From the NCBI RefSeq assembly GCF_018304945.1, contig NZ_JAGQEE010000001.1, forward strand, positions 620,001 to 684,000: a DNA stretch of 64,000 nucleotides, in the 5' to 3' direction. The translations under genes and the position numbers were made by a program. Positions 45,007 to 56,428 of the stretch are shown here, piece by piece. The notes under the pieces were generated by a model, which saw nothing but the letters and a program-made list of their open reading frames with translations, did no database searches and was not told where the DNA came from. The first letter of the stretch is position 1. Each line of letters begins with the position of its first letter. The stretch is from Collimonas humicola. Lineage in GTDB: Bacteria; Pseudomonadota; Gammaproteobacteria; Burkholderiales; Burkholderiaceae_D.

Positions 45007-46095
45007 ATGAATCGCGCGCGACCGTTGCACATCCTGAATGTGGCTGAGACTATCAAGGGCGGGATAGCGACCTATCTCGATACGCTGGAGCACTACAGCC
45101 GCGATTTCAACTGCCAGTTCGAATATCTGATCCCGGCCGCGCAAACGGACCAGATCGCATCCAGGCAAATCCAGCCGCATCCCTATTCCAGGAAAGGCAT
45201 GGGACCGCTGCGGCTGGCGGCGGCCATCGTGCGGCTGGCGCGGCAGCACAAGCCGGATGTGGTGTACGCCCACAGCACGTTTGCCGGCGTCGCCCTGTGC
45301 CTGGCCAAGCCGTGGCTATGCCGAGGCACCAAGACCATGTATTGCGCGCACGGCTGGGCCAGCTTCCGCGATCGCAGCAAGCTGGTGATACTGCTGAGCC
45401 GGATTGTAGAAAGAGGCATGTCCTACATACCTGATGCGGTGGTGAATATTTCCCGCCATGAGCATGAAATCAACCGCATACATGGGTTTTCAAAGAGAAA
45501 TGTACTGATCCCGAGCACCGTGCTTGACCGCGACAGCCGCCAGAAGGAGCCGCGCCGGGACGATGAGCGGCTGCATATCCTCTTTGCGGCCCGCCTGGAT
45601 TGGGAAAAGGGCTATGACATCCTGGTCGAAGCTATCCATCTCCTGCAAAAGAGAAGGCCGGATTTTGTCTACCATATCGTCGGCGATGCAGTGCTCGGCA
45701 ATCTCAAGATCGAGAAAATCGTTGCCGATAACGTGCATTACTACGGCTGGGTCGATCATGCCGAGATCGACCGCTTTTATGACCGCGCCGATGTATTCAT
45801 CGTGCCGTCGCGCAATGAGGGATTCGGTTTGACCGTGCTGGAGGCATTCCGCAGTTCGGTGCCGGTGATCGCCAGCGACCGCGGCGCCTTGCCCGAGCTG
45901 GTCGAACATGCAGTCAATGGCCTGGTCTTCAATTGCACGGCTGCCGACCTTGCTGAGAAATTGCATGGCATGGACCTCAATACCTTGCGCAGCTACGGCC
46001 ACGCCGGGCGCCGTTCCTACGTGGAGAAGTTCTCGCCGGCGCAATTCGTTGTCAGTTACCAGAAATTGTTCGGACAGCTGCGCGGCTCTCTCTGA
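45007..46095 (+). CDS. Family 4 glycosyltransferase
   Basis: A 362-residue GT-B glycosyltransferase. The N-terminal ETIKGGIATYLDTLEHY glycine loop belongs to Glyco_transf_4, and the C-terminal nucleotide-sugar domain has the E-x7-E motif in RNEGFGLTVLEAFRSSVPVIASD. It adds a sugar to the lipid-linked repeat unit at the inner face of the membrane. GAGGAG precedes the ATG, which directly follows the upstream stop. It is the only ordinary glycosyltransferase in the locus. Confidence 0.9.
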   Translation: MNRARPLHILNVAETIKGGIATYLDTLEHYSRDFNCQFEYLIPAAQTDQIASRQIQPHPYSRKGMGPLRLAAAIVRLARQHKPDVVYAHSTFAGVALCLAKPWLCRGTKTMYCAHGWASFRDRSKLVILLSRIVERGMSYIPDAVVNISRHEHEINRIHGFSKRNVLIPSTVLDRDSRQKEPRRDDERLHILFAARLDWEKGYDILVEAIHLLQKRRPDFVYHIVGDAVLGNLKIEKIVADNVHYYGWVDHAEIDRFYDRADVFIVPSRNEGFGLTVLEAFRSSVPVIASDRGALPELVEHAVNGLVFNCTAADLAEKLHGMDLNTLRSYGHAGRRSYVEKFSPAQFVVSYQKLFGQLRGSL

Positions 46096-46178
46096 CTTGC
46101 TGCGTGATGCATCCCACACGGTTGCACACGGTTGTAGGCGGTTGCTATTCAGTTGCCATTTCATAATCAGGAGCTTGC

Positions 46179-47450
46179 ATGAAAATGCGTATTGGTGTTT
46201 CCCTGTCGTTGTGTGCATTCTGCGCGCTAGGCGCTTCCCAGGCGAAAGCGCTGGAACAGGATGGCATTCCCTCGATTTATCCTACCGCTGCCAGTATCCA
46301 GATCGACCCCGTCAAGATCACGGAAAAGGATCTGAGGCTGATAAAGAACGCCGGTTTTGAATACGTGCGCTTTGGCGTGCGTCCGGAAATTGCCGCCGTG
46401 GCCGGGAAAAAGGCGGATTACACGGGATTGCTGGCGCAACTGCGCGCCCTGCATCTAAAGCCGGTTCTCACATTGTTCGGCGGGCCGGACGTATGGGGCG
46501 AGAAAACGGCGAATGCCACCAGCCGCCAGATGGCAAGCCAGTCTGCCAGCGATTTTGCCAATTTTGCGGTCGGCTTCATGGGCCAGCATCGCGACCCCGA
46601 CATTCTGTGGGAACTGTGGAACGAGCCGGAAATCCCCACTTTCTTGAAACCGGAACTGTTGCGTCCGGGCCTGGTGCCGTCGGTGCAGAAAATCTGCAAC
46701 GCTTTGCAAAGCCAGTCCGGCCCCAAAGCCTACAAGGTGTTCGGTTTCGGCTTTTCCAAAATGCCGCGTGCTTTCTCCAGTTCGCCCTACGACGAGTTGC
46801 TCGACGTTTCTCTAAAAACCTGCCTCAGCGGCATCTCTGTACATCCCTATCGCGAGAAGCCGGAAACGCTGGTCGGCGATTTTGCGGAAGTCCGCCAGGT
46901 AATGAGCAAATACGAGAAGAGCAGCGCACCGGTGATTGCTTCAGAATGGGGATATTCAAGCTTTTCTCCGACGCGCGACCTGGATGGCCAGGCGCTGCTG
47001 GTGATGCGGGAATATCTGTCCAGCGTATTTGTGCGGCTGTCCTTGCTCAATATCTATGCATGGAAGGACGCCGGCGACAATCCCTCTGCAATCGAGGAGA
47101 ATTACGGCCTGGTTGATCTGAGCGGCCAGCCGAAGCCCGCATTGCTGGCCTTGCAGCATTTATTTTCCAGGCTTAGCCAGACGCAGCTTGTATCGGCCAA
47201 GGCCAGCGGCAGCGACTTCCAGCTGACCCTGGGCAGCCAGGCGGCGGCCAAGGATAAGCGTACGGTGTATGTGGTCTGGAGCAGCGCCGCCGGTTCCGGG
47301 GCGACTTATCAATTTTCCAGGAACGGCGCCAAGGCCTGCGCCATCAGCCGCTTTCTTCCGGCGCAGACCGATGCAGCGTGTCCCGGCAGCGGCGACACGG
47401 TGGAGCTGAAGGCCGGCCCGGCGCCGCAGGCCGTCACGCTTTACTACTAA
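46179..47450 (+). CDS. Secreted glycoside hydrolase of clan A (GH5/GH39-like)
   Basis: A 423-residue exported protein. A signal peptide ends near residue 24 (ASQAKA). The TIM-barrel has the acid/base Glu in ILWELWNEPEIP (about residue 149) and the nucleophile Glu in APVIASEWGYSS (about 253), the clan A pattern. A C-terminal beta domain follows. An AGGAG ribosome-binding site precedes the ATG. Encoded last in the exopolysaccharide operon, it probably trims or degrades the polymer in the periplasm. Confidence 0.82.
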   Translation: MKMRIGVSLSLCAFCALGASQAKALEQDGIPSIYPTAASIQIDPVKITEKDLRLIKNAGFEYVRFGVRPEIAAVAGKKADYTGLLAQLRALHLKPVLTLFGGPDVWGEKTANATSRQMASQSASDFANFAVGFMGQHRDPDILWELWNEPEIPTFLKPELLRPGLVPSVQKICNALQSQSGPKAYKVFGFGFSKMPRAFSSSPYDELLDVSLKTCLSGISVHPYREKPETLVGDFAEVRQVMSKYEKSSAPVIASEWGYSSFSPTRDLDGQALLVMREYLSSVFVRLSLLNIYAWKDAGDNPSAIEENYGLVDLSGQPKPALLALQHLFSRLSQTQLVSAKASGSDFQLTLGSQAAAKDKRTVYVVWSSAAGSGATYQFSRNGAKACAISRFLPAQTDAACPGSGDTVELKAGPAPQAVTLYY

Positions 47451-47465
47451 ACTGCGGCGGCTGTC

Positions 47466-48884
<1,419 letters not shown>

Positions 48885-49298
48885 GATTTTTAGAGAAAGC
48901 ATCCAAAAGAAGGCATGTGATTGCATGGGCGAACACGCATGCCGCATGCACGACTAACGCCCGCAAGGGCGGCCGGTGGCCGTCCGCTCGCGGCATCGGC
49001 CGGAGATTCGTGATCTCGGCGGATTGGCGGCGCGCGCGATAGAAAATGATTTTCGGCAACGTATGAGTCATCATAAGCCGACTGGCTGTTAAATTCAATG
49101 ATTAAAATGAATTTAACGAATTTGGTATTTTTATATATATTCGGAAGAATATAGCGCCGCCGTCGGCGAACGCCGCTGGCGTTGTCCCGTAGAGGGCGGA
49201 ACGTATGGACGTGCAGGAGCGGCTCGGCGAGGCGAACAGCTGCCGGGCGGTTTATTCCAGGGGTAGGGGCGGAGGCCTTGACGCCTCAGGGTGGGGGC
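48885..49298. other. Intergenic region upstream of the initiating transferase gene
   Basis: A 414-base stretch between the 3' end of the alcohol dehydrogenase gene and the start of the transferase gene, both minus strand. It has an AT-rich core (49085-49150) with a 30-base palindrome and two GC-rich flanks. A short CGCCC-GCAA-GGGCG hairpin is near 48958-48972 in the leader. GAGGC/GCCTC at 49272-49287 may be a weak terminator for a plus-strand transcript. No gene seen. Confidence 0.5.
49088..49117 (-). promoter_or_regulatory. Perfect 10-base inverted repeat upstream of the initiating transferase gene
   Basis: GTTAAATTCA (49088-49097) and TGAATTTAAC (49108-49117) are exact reverse complements separated by 10 bases, about one helical turn. 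It lies about 205 bases before the transferase start. The element resembles 37376-37406 ahead of the exopolysaccharide operon (shared TGTTA, ATT, AA and AATGAATTTA). Confidence 0.6.
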
Positions 49299-50402
49299 TC
49301 AGCTAAAGGAGAAGACCTTATCCTTGCCGATAAAATTTTTGCCGCGCGCACCTTGCATCGCCTGGCTCACCATCTGCCGGGCGTCCAGGAGGGAAACGCC
49401 ATAGTCGGAAAAATCGGTCTTGACGCCCAGCCGATGAAGGAACTCGCGCAGGCGCTGTTCCGCCGCATCGCGGCTGGCGCCGAACACGCGCTGCAGGGTG
49501 ACGTCGCGTTCCGCATGCACGCCCCAGGCCATGCGCAGCACCAGCGGCAGCGTGAAGGAGCAGGCGATGCCGTGCGGCAGTCCGTGGCGCAGCGTCATTT
49601 CGTAGGAGATCGAGTGCGCCAGCGCAGTCTTGGTATTGGAAAACGCCAGTCCGGCTTTCAGGGCCGCCAGCGCCATCGCCGAGCGCAACGCCGGGTTGCC
49701 CAGGTCGTCGGCCAGCGCCGGCAGGCAAGCCAGGATGTCCTGGATTGCGGAGGTCGCGTAAGTGTCAGAGATAGGGTTGGAGTTGACGTTCCAGATCGAT
49801 TCCAGCGCATGCGACAGCGCGTCCAGGCCGGTGGAGATAGTCACCTGGCGCGGCAGGCTCAGCATCAGTGCGGGGTCGACCAGAGCCGCTGCGGGCCAGG
49901 TGCAATCCAGGTGCAAGGAATATTTCTTCTTGCCGGCGGCATCCCAGATGGTTGCCCAAGGCGTGACCTCGCTGCCGGTGCCGGCCGTGGTCGGGATAGC
50001 GATCAGTTTTTTCGTCCGTGGCGGCGTGAACGGCTTGCCATCGGCCAGCAATGCCAGCAATTCCGCGAAACTGCCGCTGGCGGTGCCCACCAGCAAGGCC
50101 TTGGCGGTATCGATGACGCTGCCGCCGCCCAGTGCGACCAGGGTGTCGCAGGCCTCCTCCTGCCGCCAGAACCGTTCATACGTGGCGCGCAAGGCGGCGA
50201 CGTCGGGATTCGGCTGGATATCGTCGATGACGTATAAGAGACGGTCGCCCAGCAGTTGTTCCATCCGGCTCACCAGGCCGAGCGTCCGCGCTTCCGGAAA
50301 AGTCGCCAGGACCACCTTGCCGGCGCCAAGCAGCTGCGGCAGGTCTTGCAGGCAGCCGCTGCCGAAATGGATTGCGACCGGATTATGAAATCGTTGCGAC
50401 AT
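49299..50402 (-). CDS. Iron-containing alcohol dehydrogenase (phosphonoacetaldehyde-reductase-like)
   Basis: A 367-residue group III Fe-ADH. The NAD-binding segment is LVALGGGSVIDTAKAL near residue 90. PTTAGTGSEVTPWATIWD and the metal-binding Asp/His segments (STGLDALSHALES, HSISYEMTLRHGLPHGIACSF) follow. The TKTALAHSISYEM region resembles phosphonoacetaldehyde reductases. No phosphonate gene is adjacent, so the substrate is uncertain. The gene appears to be monocistronic. Confidence 0.85.
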   Translation of the reverse strand: MSQRFHNPVAIHFGSGCLQDLPQLLGAGKVVLATFPEARTLGLVSRMEQLLGDRLLYVIDDIQPNPDVAALRATYERFWRQEEACDTLVALGGGSVIDTAKALLVGTASGSFAELLALLADGKPFTPPRTKKLIAIPTTAGTGSEVTPWATIWDAAGKKKYSLHLDCTWPAAALVDPALMLSLPRQVTISTGLDALSHALESIWNVNSNPISDTYATSAIQDILACLPALADDLGNPALRSAMALAALKAGLAFSNTKTALAHSISYEMTLRHGLPHGIACSFTLPLVLRMAWGVHAERDVTLQRVFGASRDAAEQRLREFLHRLGVKTDFSDYGVSLLDARQMVSQAMQGARGKNFIGKDKVFSFS

Positions 50403-50634
50403 TGCTTTTCCTCGTTGCGGATGATGCGCCGCCCGGCCGATGCCTGGCGGTGTTTTGGTTTCTTCAAGGCGGGCAAGTTATCACAAACGTTTTACCGCAG
50501 AATGACAGGAGTCCAGCGTCAGGTTGTTTTTTTAAAAAGCCTGTGGTTTTGCGCCCGCGATAGGTAGAATCTAAACAGGGCAGAGAGGGTAGAGTTCGGA
50601 AGAAGTTAACCATTTAGCTATTCGAAGGAAAATC
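50403..50634. promoter_or_regulatory. Divergent promoter region alcohol dehydrogenase / glutamate dehydrogenase
   Basis: A 232-base gap between divergent genes. It contains a TTTTTTTAAAAA tract at about 50525-50537 and a GAAGGAA ribosome-binding site before the ATG at 50635. No clear operator. Confidence 0.4.
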
Positions 50635-53600
50635 ATGCATAACGCCGCAATAGCAGGAAAACAGCAGAAGCTGGCAGAGATGGTCGAATTTGCGCGTGAT
50701 CGTTTGCCGCCGGATGTGTTTGCAACCATGCAACCGTTCCTGGCCGAATATTACTCACAGGTGGGGGAAGAGCAGATTCTGAGCCGCGACAGCGCCGATC
50801 TGTACGGCGCCGCGATGGCGCACTGGCAATTCGGCCGGCATTTCAGCTCGGGCGCGCCGCGCGTGCGGATCTACAACCCGCGCATCGATGAGCATGGCTG
50901 GCAGTCCGGCCACAGCGTGATCGAGATCGTCAATGACGACATGCCGTTCCTGGTCGATTCGGTCAGCACTGAAATCAATCGCCTCGGCCTGACCTTGCAT
51001 GCGGTGATTCATCCGGTGTTCCGCGTCTGGCGCGATGCCGGCGGCCAGGTTGAAAAAATCCAGCGCGCCAGCGAAGCAGTTGGCGCGGATGGAGAAAAAG
51101 CCAGGCTGGAGTCCCATATCCATATCGAAATCGACCGCTGCACCGAGCCCGCCCGGATGGAGGAAATCCAGGCCAGCGTGCTCAAGGTGCTGGGCGACGT
51201 GCGCGCCGCGGTGGAAGACTGGCGGCAGATGATGGCTGCGGCCAGCGGCGCCATCGACGACCTGAAAAAACAGGACGGCGCGGACGCCGCATTGAAGAGC
51301 GAGGTGGCTGAAGCGCGCGCTTTCCTGGAATGGATGGTGAACGACCATTTCACCTTCCTCGGTTATCGCGACTACGAACTGATCGTCAACGCCGGCGAAA
51401 ATTATCTGCAAGGCGTGCCCGGTTCCGGCCTGGGCATCCTGCGCGATTCCCTGCGCACCTCAGACAGCGCCGACATGACCAAGCTGCCGATCAGCGCGCA
51501 GGGCATCATCGACGCGCAGTCGCCGATTTTCATCACCAAGGCCAATTCGCGCGCCACCGTGCATCGCGCCGGCTATCTCGATTATGTCGGCGTCAAGCGC
51601 TACGACGGCGCCGGCAAGGTGATCGGCGAGCGCCGCATCGTCGGCCTGTATACATCCACGGCCTATATGGTGCCGACCAATGAAATCCCGCTGGTGCGGC
51701 GCAAGGTGGCCAAGGTGCTGGAGCGCGCCGGCTTCGTGCCGAAAGGGCATTTATCCAAGACCCTGGCCACCATCCTGGAGCAATTCCCGCGCGATGAACT
51801 GTTCCAGATCGACGAAGATGAACTGTTCGATACCGCCAGCGGCATCCTGCGCCTGGAAGAACGCCAGCGCACGCGCCTGTTCGTGCGCCGCGACGCCTTC
51901 GGCCGCTACGTTTCCTGCCTGGTGTTCGTGCCGCGCGACCGCTTCAACACCGAGCTGCGCGAACGGATCCAGGTCTTGCTGCTGGAAGCCTTCAAGGGCA
52001 CCGGCATCGAATTCACGCCCTTGCTGTCGGAATCGATGCTGGCGCGCATCCAGTTCACCGTCCGCACCGAGCCTGGCACCGTCGGCGAGATCGACGTCGA
52101 GCAGCTGGAAGCGCGCATCGTGCAGGCTACCCGGCGCTGGCAGGACGACATGGCGGAAGCCTTGCTGGAGCAGCGCGGCGAAGAGCAGGGCACGCGGCTG
52201 CTGAGGCGCTATGCCGGTTCGTTCCCGGCCGGTTTCCGCGAAGATTACGCCGCGCGCGCGGCGGTGCACGACATCGCCTTGCTGGAAGCCGCACAAAAGA
52301 ATGCCGGCCTGGCGATGAGCTTGTATCGCCCGGTGGAAGCCGCGCCGGCCTCGCTGCGGCTGAAGATATACCGCGCCGGCAAGCCGATGGCCCTGTCGCA
52401 AAGCCTGCCCATGCTGGAGCACATGGGCGTGAAAGTGAACGAGGAGCGGCCTTACCGCATCGAACTGCAAGACGGCGAGCCGGCCTGGATCCACGATTTC
52501 GGCATGCAGACCGCGGACGACAGCGAAGTCGAGATCGACCGCATCAAGGGCGTGTTCGAGGATGCCTTCGCCCGCGTCTGGAGCGGCGAAGCAGACAACG
52601 ACGATCTCAACCGCCTGGTGCTGCGCGCACGCCTGACCTGGCGCGAAGTGACGATTCTGCGCGCTTATGCGCGCTATCTGCGGCAAGTGGGGTCGACCTT
52701 CAGCAACGCCTACATCGAGCAGGCCCTGACCGCCAACCCGGCGATCGCGCGCAAGCTGGTCGAGCTGTTCCTGGCGCGTTTCGACCCGGCGCATGCCAAA
52801 GACCCCGGCGCGGATGCCCGCACCCAGGCCCTGCTGGCGCAGACCGAAGAGGCCATGGACCAGGTGCCGAACCTGGATGAAGACCGCATCCTGCGCCAGT
52901 TCCTCGGCGTCATCAGCGCCACTTTGCGCAGCAATTACTTCCAGCGCGGCGCCGACGGCCAGCCCAAGCCGTATCTGTCGTTCAAGTTCGATCCATCCAA
53001 GGTGCCGGGATTGCCGGCGCCCAAGCCGATGTTTGAAATCTGGGTGTATTCGCCGCGTTTCGAGGGCGTCCACCTGCGCGGCGGCAAGGTTGCGCGCGGC
53101 GGCCTGCGCTGGTCGGACCGGCGCGAAGACTTCCGTACCGAGGTGCTGGGACTGGTGAAGGCGCAGATGGTCAAGAATGCGGTGATCGTGCCGGTCGGCT
53201 CCAAAGGCGGCTTTGTGCTGAAAAGCGCGCCGTCGGCCAGCGAGCGCGATGCCTATCTGCGCGAGGGCGTGGCTTGCTACCAGAATTTCCTGCGCGGCCT
53301 GCTCGACCTGACCGACAACCTGGTCGACGGCAAGGTAGTGCCGCCGGCCGACGTGGTGCGCTACGATGCGGACGATCCATACCTGGTGGTGGCGGCCGAT
53401 AAAGGCACCGCCAGTTTTTCCGATTACGCCAACGCGGTGTCGGCAGAATACGGTTTCTGGCTGGGCGACGCCTTTGCTTCCGGCGGCTCGGTCGGCTATG
53501 ACCACAAGAAGATGGGGATTACCGCCCGCGGCGCCTGGGAAGCGGTCAAGCGCCATTTCCGCGAAACCGGCGTCAATACGCAGGAGCAGGATTTCACGGT

Positions 53601-55497
53601 GGTCGGCATCGGCGACATGTCGGGCGACGTGTTCGGCAACGGCATGCTGCTGTCGCGCCATATCAAACTGCTGGCCGGCTTTGACCATCGCCACATTTTC
53701 CTCGATCCGGCGCCCGATCCGGCCGCCAGCTTTGCCGAGCGCGAGCGCTTGTTCGCCTTGCCGCGCTCCAGCTGGGCGGACTACAACAGCGACCTGATTT
53801 CCAGCGGCGGCGGAGTCTATGCGCGCAGCCTCAAGACCATCCCCCTGACGCCGCAGGTGCAAGCCGTGCTGGGCGTGACAGCCAGCGAGCTGGCGCCGGC
53901 CGAACTGATACGAGCGATCCTGCTGGCGCCAGTCGACCTGCTCTATAACGGCGGCATCGGCACCTATATCAAGGCCACCCGCGAAACCCATGCCCAGGTC
54001 GGCGACCGCGCCAACGACGCAATCCGCGTCAACGGCGCCGAACTCAACTGCAAGGTGGTGGCGGAAGGCGGCAACCTCGGCGCCACCCAGTTCGGGCGCA
54101 TCGAGTTCGCGCAAAAGGGCGGCCGCATCTGTACCGATGCGATCGACAATTCAGCCGGCGTCGACTGCTCCGACCATGAAGTGAATATCAAGATCATGCT
54201 CGGCCTGATCGTCAGCGAAGGCGAAATGACCGAGAAGCAGCGCAACAAGCTGCTGGCGGAAATGACGGAGGAAGTCGGCCTGCAGGTGCTGACCGATAAC
54301 TACTACCAGACGCAGTCGCTGTCGGTGGCGGGGCGCCGCGCCGCCAGCCTGCTGGAGCCGGAAGCGCGCCTGATCCGCAGCCTGGAGCGGGCCGGCCGGC
54401 TTGACCGCGCGGTTGAATTCCTGCCGTCGGAAGAGGAGTGCGCCGAGCGCAAGAGCGCCAAGCAAGGCCTGGCGGCGCCGGAGCGCGCGGTGCTGATGGC
54501 CTACAACAAGATGTGGCTGTATGAGGAATTGCTGGCGTCGGATCTGCTGGCCGATCCCTTCATCGCTGCTTCGCTGCCGGCTTACTTCCCGCAGCCGCTG
54601 CGCGAGCGCTATCCGGACGCCATGCGGCGCCATCCGCTGGCGCGCGAAATCATCGCCACCTATCTGGTCAATACCTTGACCAACCGCGTCGGCGCTACTT
54701 TCGTCTATCAGCTGGCAGACGAGAGCGGCGCCAGTCCGGCCGACGTCGTGCGCGCCACCGTGATAGCGCGCGAAGTCTTCGGTTTCGAGGAAATCTGGCA
54801 AGACATCGACGCCCTCGACAACCAGGTGCCGGATGCATTGCAGGCGCAGATGTTCGTTGATGTCGGCGGCCTGATCGAGCAGGCCAGCTTCTGGTTCCTG
54901 CACCGCCACGTGCAGGAAGCCTCGATCGAAGCCACGGTGGCGCGCTTCCGCCAGGCTGCCGACCAGCTCGGGCCGCAACTGGTTTCCCTGCTGGCCGCCA
55001 GCGATGCCGAAGCGCTCAAGGCCAAGCGCGATGCGCTGATCCAGGCGGGCGTCTCCGAACAGCTGGCGCGGCGGGTCGCCAGCGCCGAGCTGATCGGCGC
55101 GGTGCTGGACATCGCCGAGGTGGCGGCATCCACCGGCCGCAGCCTGGAGCTGGTGGCGGCGGTGTATTTTGCGCTCGACCTGAATCTGAATTTCGGCTGG
55201 ATGCGCGAACGGGTCGGCGCCTTGCCGGTGGATTCGCATTGGCAGACGCTGGCGCGGACCGCCTTGCAGAGCGACCTGACCGGCTTGCAGCGCGCCTTGA
55301 CAGCCAAGGTGATCCAGCTGTCGCCGGCGCTGGACAAGTCGCAGGAAATGATCGACGTCTGGCAGGCTGCCAGCCGGACGCCGCTGGAGCGCTATCGCCG
55401 CCTGCTGACCGATTTCCAGATGGGCGGCAATGTGGATCTCGCCATGCTGTCGGTGGCGGCGCGGGAAATGCGGGCGATCGACGCCGCGACTAACTGA
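50635..55497 (+). CDS. gdhB: NAD-specific glutamate dehydrogenase, large (180-kDa) type
   Basis: A 1620-residue enzyme of the L-GDH180 class, which converts glutamate to 2-oxoglutarate and ammonia and acts in amino-acid catabolism. An N-terminal regulatory half with ACT-like segments precedes the catalytic domain. The catalytic segment is RGGLRWSDRREDFRTEVLGLVKAQMVKNAVIVPVGSKGGFV (residues about 823-863), followed by GIGDMSGDVFGNGMLLS and the Rossmann-fold VVAEGGNLGATQ. A C-terminal region of about 400 residues follows. Length is typical and no frameshift is seen. GAAGGAA precedes the start. Confidence 0.96.
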   Translation: MHNAAIAGKQQKLAEMVEFARDRLPPDVFATMQPFLAEYYSQVGEEQILSRDSADLYGAAMAHWQFGRHFSSGAPRVRIYNPRIDEHGWQSGHSVIEIVNDDMPFLVDSVSTEINRLGLTLHAVIHPVFRVWRDAGGQVEKIQRASEAVGADGEKARLESHIHIEIDRCTEPARMEEIQASVLKVLGDVRAAVEDWRQMMAAASGAIDDLKKQDGADAALKSEVAEARAFLEWMVNDHFTFLGYRDYELIVNAGENYLQGVPGSGLGILRDSLRTSDSADMTKLPISAQGIIDAQSPIFITKANSRATVHRAGYLDYVGVKRYDGAGKVIGERRIVGLYTSTAYMVPTNEIPLVRRKVAKVLERAGFVPKGHLSKTLATILEQFPRDELFQIDEDELFDTASGILRLEERQRTRLFVRRDAFGRYVSCLVFVPRDRFNTELRERIQVLLLEAFKGTGIEFTPLLSESMLARIQFTVRTEPGTVGEIDVEQLEARIVQATRRWQDDMAEALLEQRGEEQGTRLLRRYAGSFPAGFREDYAARAAVHDIALLEAAQKNAGLAMSLYRPVEAAPASLRLKIYRAGKPMALSQSLPMLEHMGVKVNEERPYRIELQDGEPAWIHDFGMQTADDSEVEIDRIKGVFEDAFARVWSGEADNDDLNRLVLRARLTWREVTILRAYARYLRQVGSTFSNAYIEQALTANPAIARKLVELFLARFDPAHAKDPGADARTQALLAQTEEAMDQVPNLDEDRILRQFLGVISATLRSNYFQRGADGQPKPYLSFKFDPSKVPGLPAPKPMFEIWVYSPRFEGVHLRGGKVARGGLRWSDRREDFRTEVLGLVKAQMVKNAVIVPVGSKGGFVLKSAPSASERDAYLREGVACYQNFLRGLLDLTDNLVDGKVVPPADVVRYDADDPYLVVAADKGTASFSDYANAVSAEYGFWLGDAFASGGSVGYDHKKMGITARGAWEAVKRHFRETGVNTQEQDFTVVGIGDMSGDVFGNGMLLSRHIKLLAGFDHRHIFLDPAPDPAASFAERERLFALPRSSWADYNSDLISSGGGVYARSLKTIPLTPQVQAVLGVTASELAPAELIRAILLAPVDLLYNGGIGTYIKATRETHAQVGDRANDAIRVNGAELNCKVVAEGGNLGATQFGRIEFAQKGGRICTDAIDNSAGVDCSDHEVNIKIMLGLIVSEGEMTEKQRNKLLAEMTEEVGLQVLTDNYYQTQSLSVAGRRAASLLEPEARLIRSLERAGRLDRAVEFLPSEEECAERKSAKQGLAAPERAVLMAYNKMWLYEELLASDLLADPFIAASLPAYFPQPLRERYPDAMRRHPLAREIIATYLVNTLTNRVGATFVYQLADESGASPADVVRATVIAREVFGFEEIWQDIDALDNQVPDALQAQMFVDVGGLIEQASFWFLHRHVQEASIEATVARFRQAADQLGPQLVSLLAASDAEALKAKRDALIQAGVSEQLARRVASAELIGAVLDIAEVAASTGRSLELVAAVYFALDLNLNFGWMRERVGALPVDSHWQTLARTALQSDLTGLQRALTAKVIQLSPALDKSQEMIDVWQAASRTPLERYRRLLTDFQMGGNVDLAMLSVAAREMRAIDAATN

Positions 55498-55589
55498 AAC
55501 GCCTGGGAGGCGTGGGAGCTGCACAGCCGGTCGTGCTGTGCCGGTTCTTGCGCCGCCCAGTGCCGACTGGCAAATAGAAAGGCGGCGCC

Positions 55590-56366
55590 ATGCCCTCCAT
55601 TTTGTTCGAGACCGACGGCAGCATCTGCACCATCACGATGAACCGGCCGCACAAGCGCAATGCGGTCGACCGCCTGATGGCCGATGAGCTGCATCTGGCG
55701 TTTGAACGTTTCGAAAGCGATGCCGCGCTGCGGGTGGCAGTGCTGACCGGCGCCGGCGGCAATTTCTGCGCCGGCGCCGACCTCACCGCCATCGGCGATC
55801 CGGCTTTGCGCAACGAGCTCGACGCCGAAGGCGGCGGCAGCGGCCCGATGGGGCCGACCCGCATGGCGTTGTCCAAGCCGCTGGTGGCTGCAGTCAACGG
55901 CTGTGCCGTCGCTGGCGGACTGGAGCTGGCGTTGCTGGCAGATCTCCGGGTCGCCGACGAAGATGCCGTGTTCGGCGTGTTTTGCCGGCGCTGGGGCGTT
56001 CCCTTGATCGACGGCGGCACGGTCAGGCTGCCGCGCCTGATCGGCATGGGGCGGGCGCTGGACCTGATCCTGACAGGACGCCCGGTTGCCGCCGCCGAAG
56101 CGTTGGCGATGGGCTTGATCAACCGCAGCACGCCGCCCGGCGGCGCCTTGCTGGTGGCGCAGGACCTGGCGCGCCAGATCGCCGGCTTTCCCCAGCAATG
56201 CATGCTGACCGATCGCAGCTCGGCGTACGAGCAATGGGATTTGCCGTTGGCGGAAGCGCTGCGGCGCGAGGGCGCGCATGGCGTGCCGATTGTCTTCGGC
56301 GAAGGAGAAGACGGTGCTTCCAGGTTCACGCTCGGCGCTGGCCGCCACGGCCGTTTTGATGCCTGA
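55590..56366 (+). CDS. Crotonase / enoyl-CoA hydratase family protein
   Basis: A 258-residue crotonase. The N-terminal ICTITMNRPHKRNAVDRLMADEL, the oxyanion-hole segment GNFCAGADLTAIG and NGCAVAGGLELALLADLRVA are typical. In the catalytic region the segment VFGVFCRRWGVPLIDGGTVRLPRLIG has Ile-Asp-Gly-Gly, with an Asp at the position of the second hydratase Glu. Classical hydratases have Glu-Glu, so it may have another activity. It is 92 bases after the glutamate dehydrogenase and may be cotranscribed. Confidence 0.87.
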   Translation: MPSILFETDGSICTITMNRPHKRNAVDRLMADELHLAFERFESDAALRVAVLTGAGGNFCAGADLTAIGDPALRNELDAEGGGSGPMGPTRMALSKPLVAAVNGCAVAGGLELALLADLRVADEDAVFGVFCRRWGVPLIDGGTVRLPRLIGMGRALDLILTGRPVAAAEALAMGLINRSTPPGGALLVAQDLARQIAGFPQQCMLTDRSSAYEQWDLPLAEALRREGAHGVPIVFGEGEDGASRFTLGAGRHGRFDA

Positions 56367-56428
56367 TATTGCTTGTCGGGCGGTCGTCCCAAAAAGAACA
56401 AGGAACTGAGCGCACCCCGGCCGCCATC

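Noticed and set aside
51751-54114. 787-codon minus-strand open frame
   Set aside because: Antisense shadow of the catalytic half of NAD-glutamate dehydrogenase.
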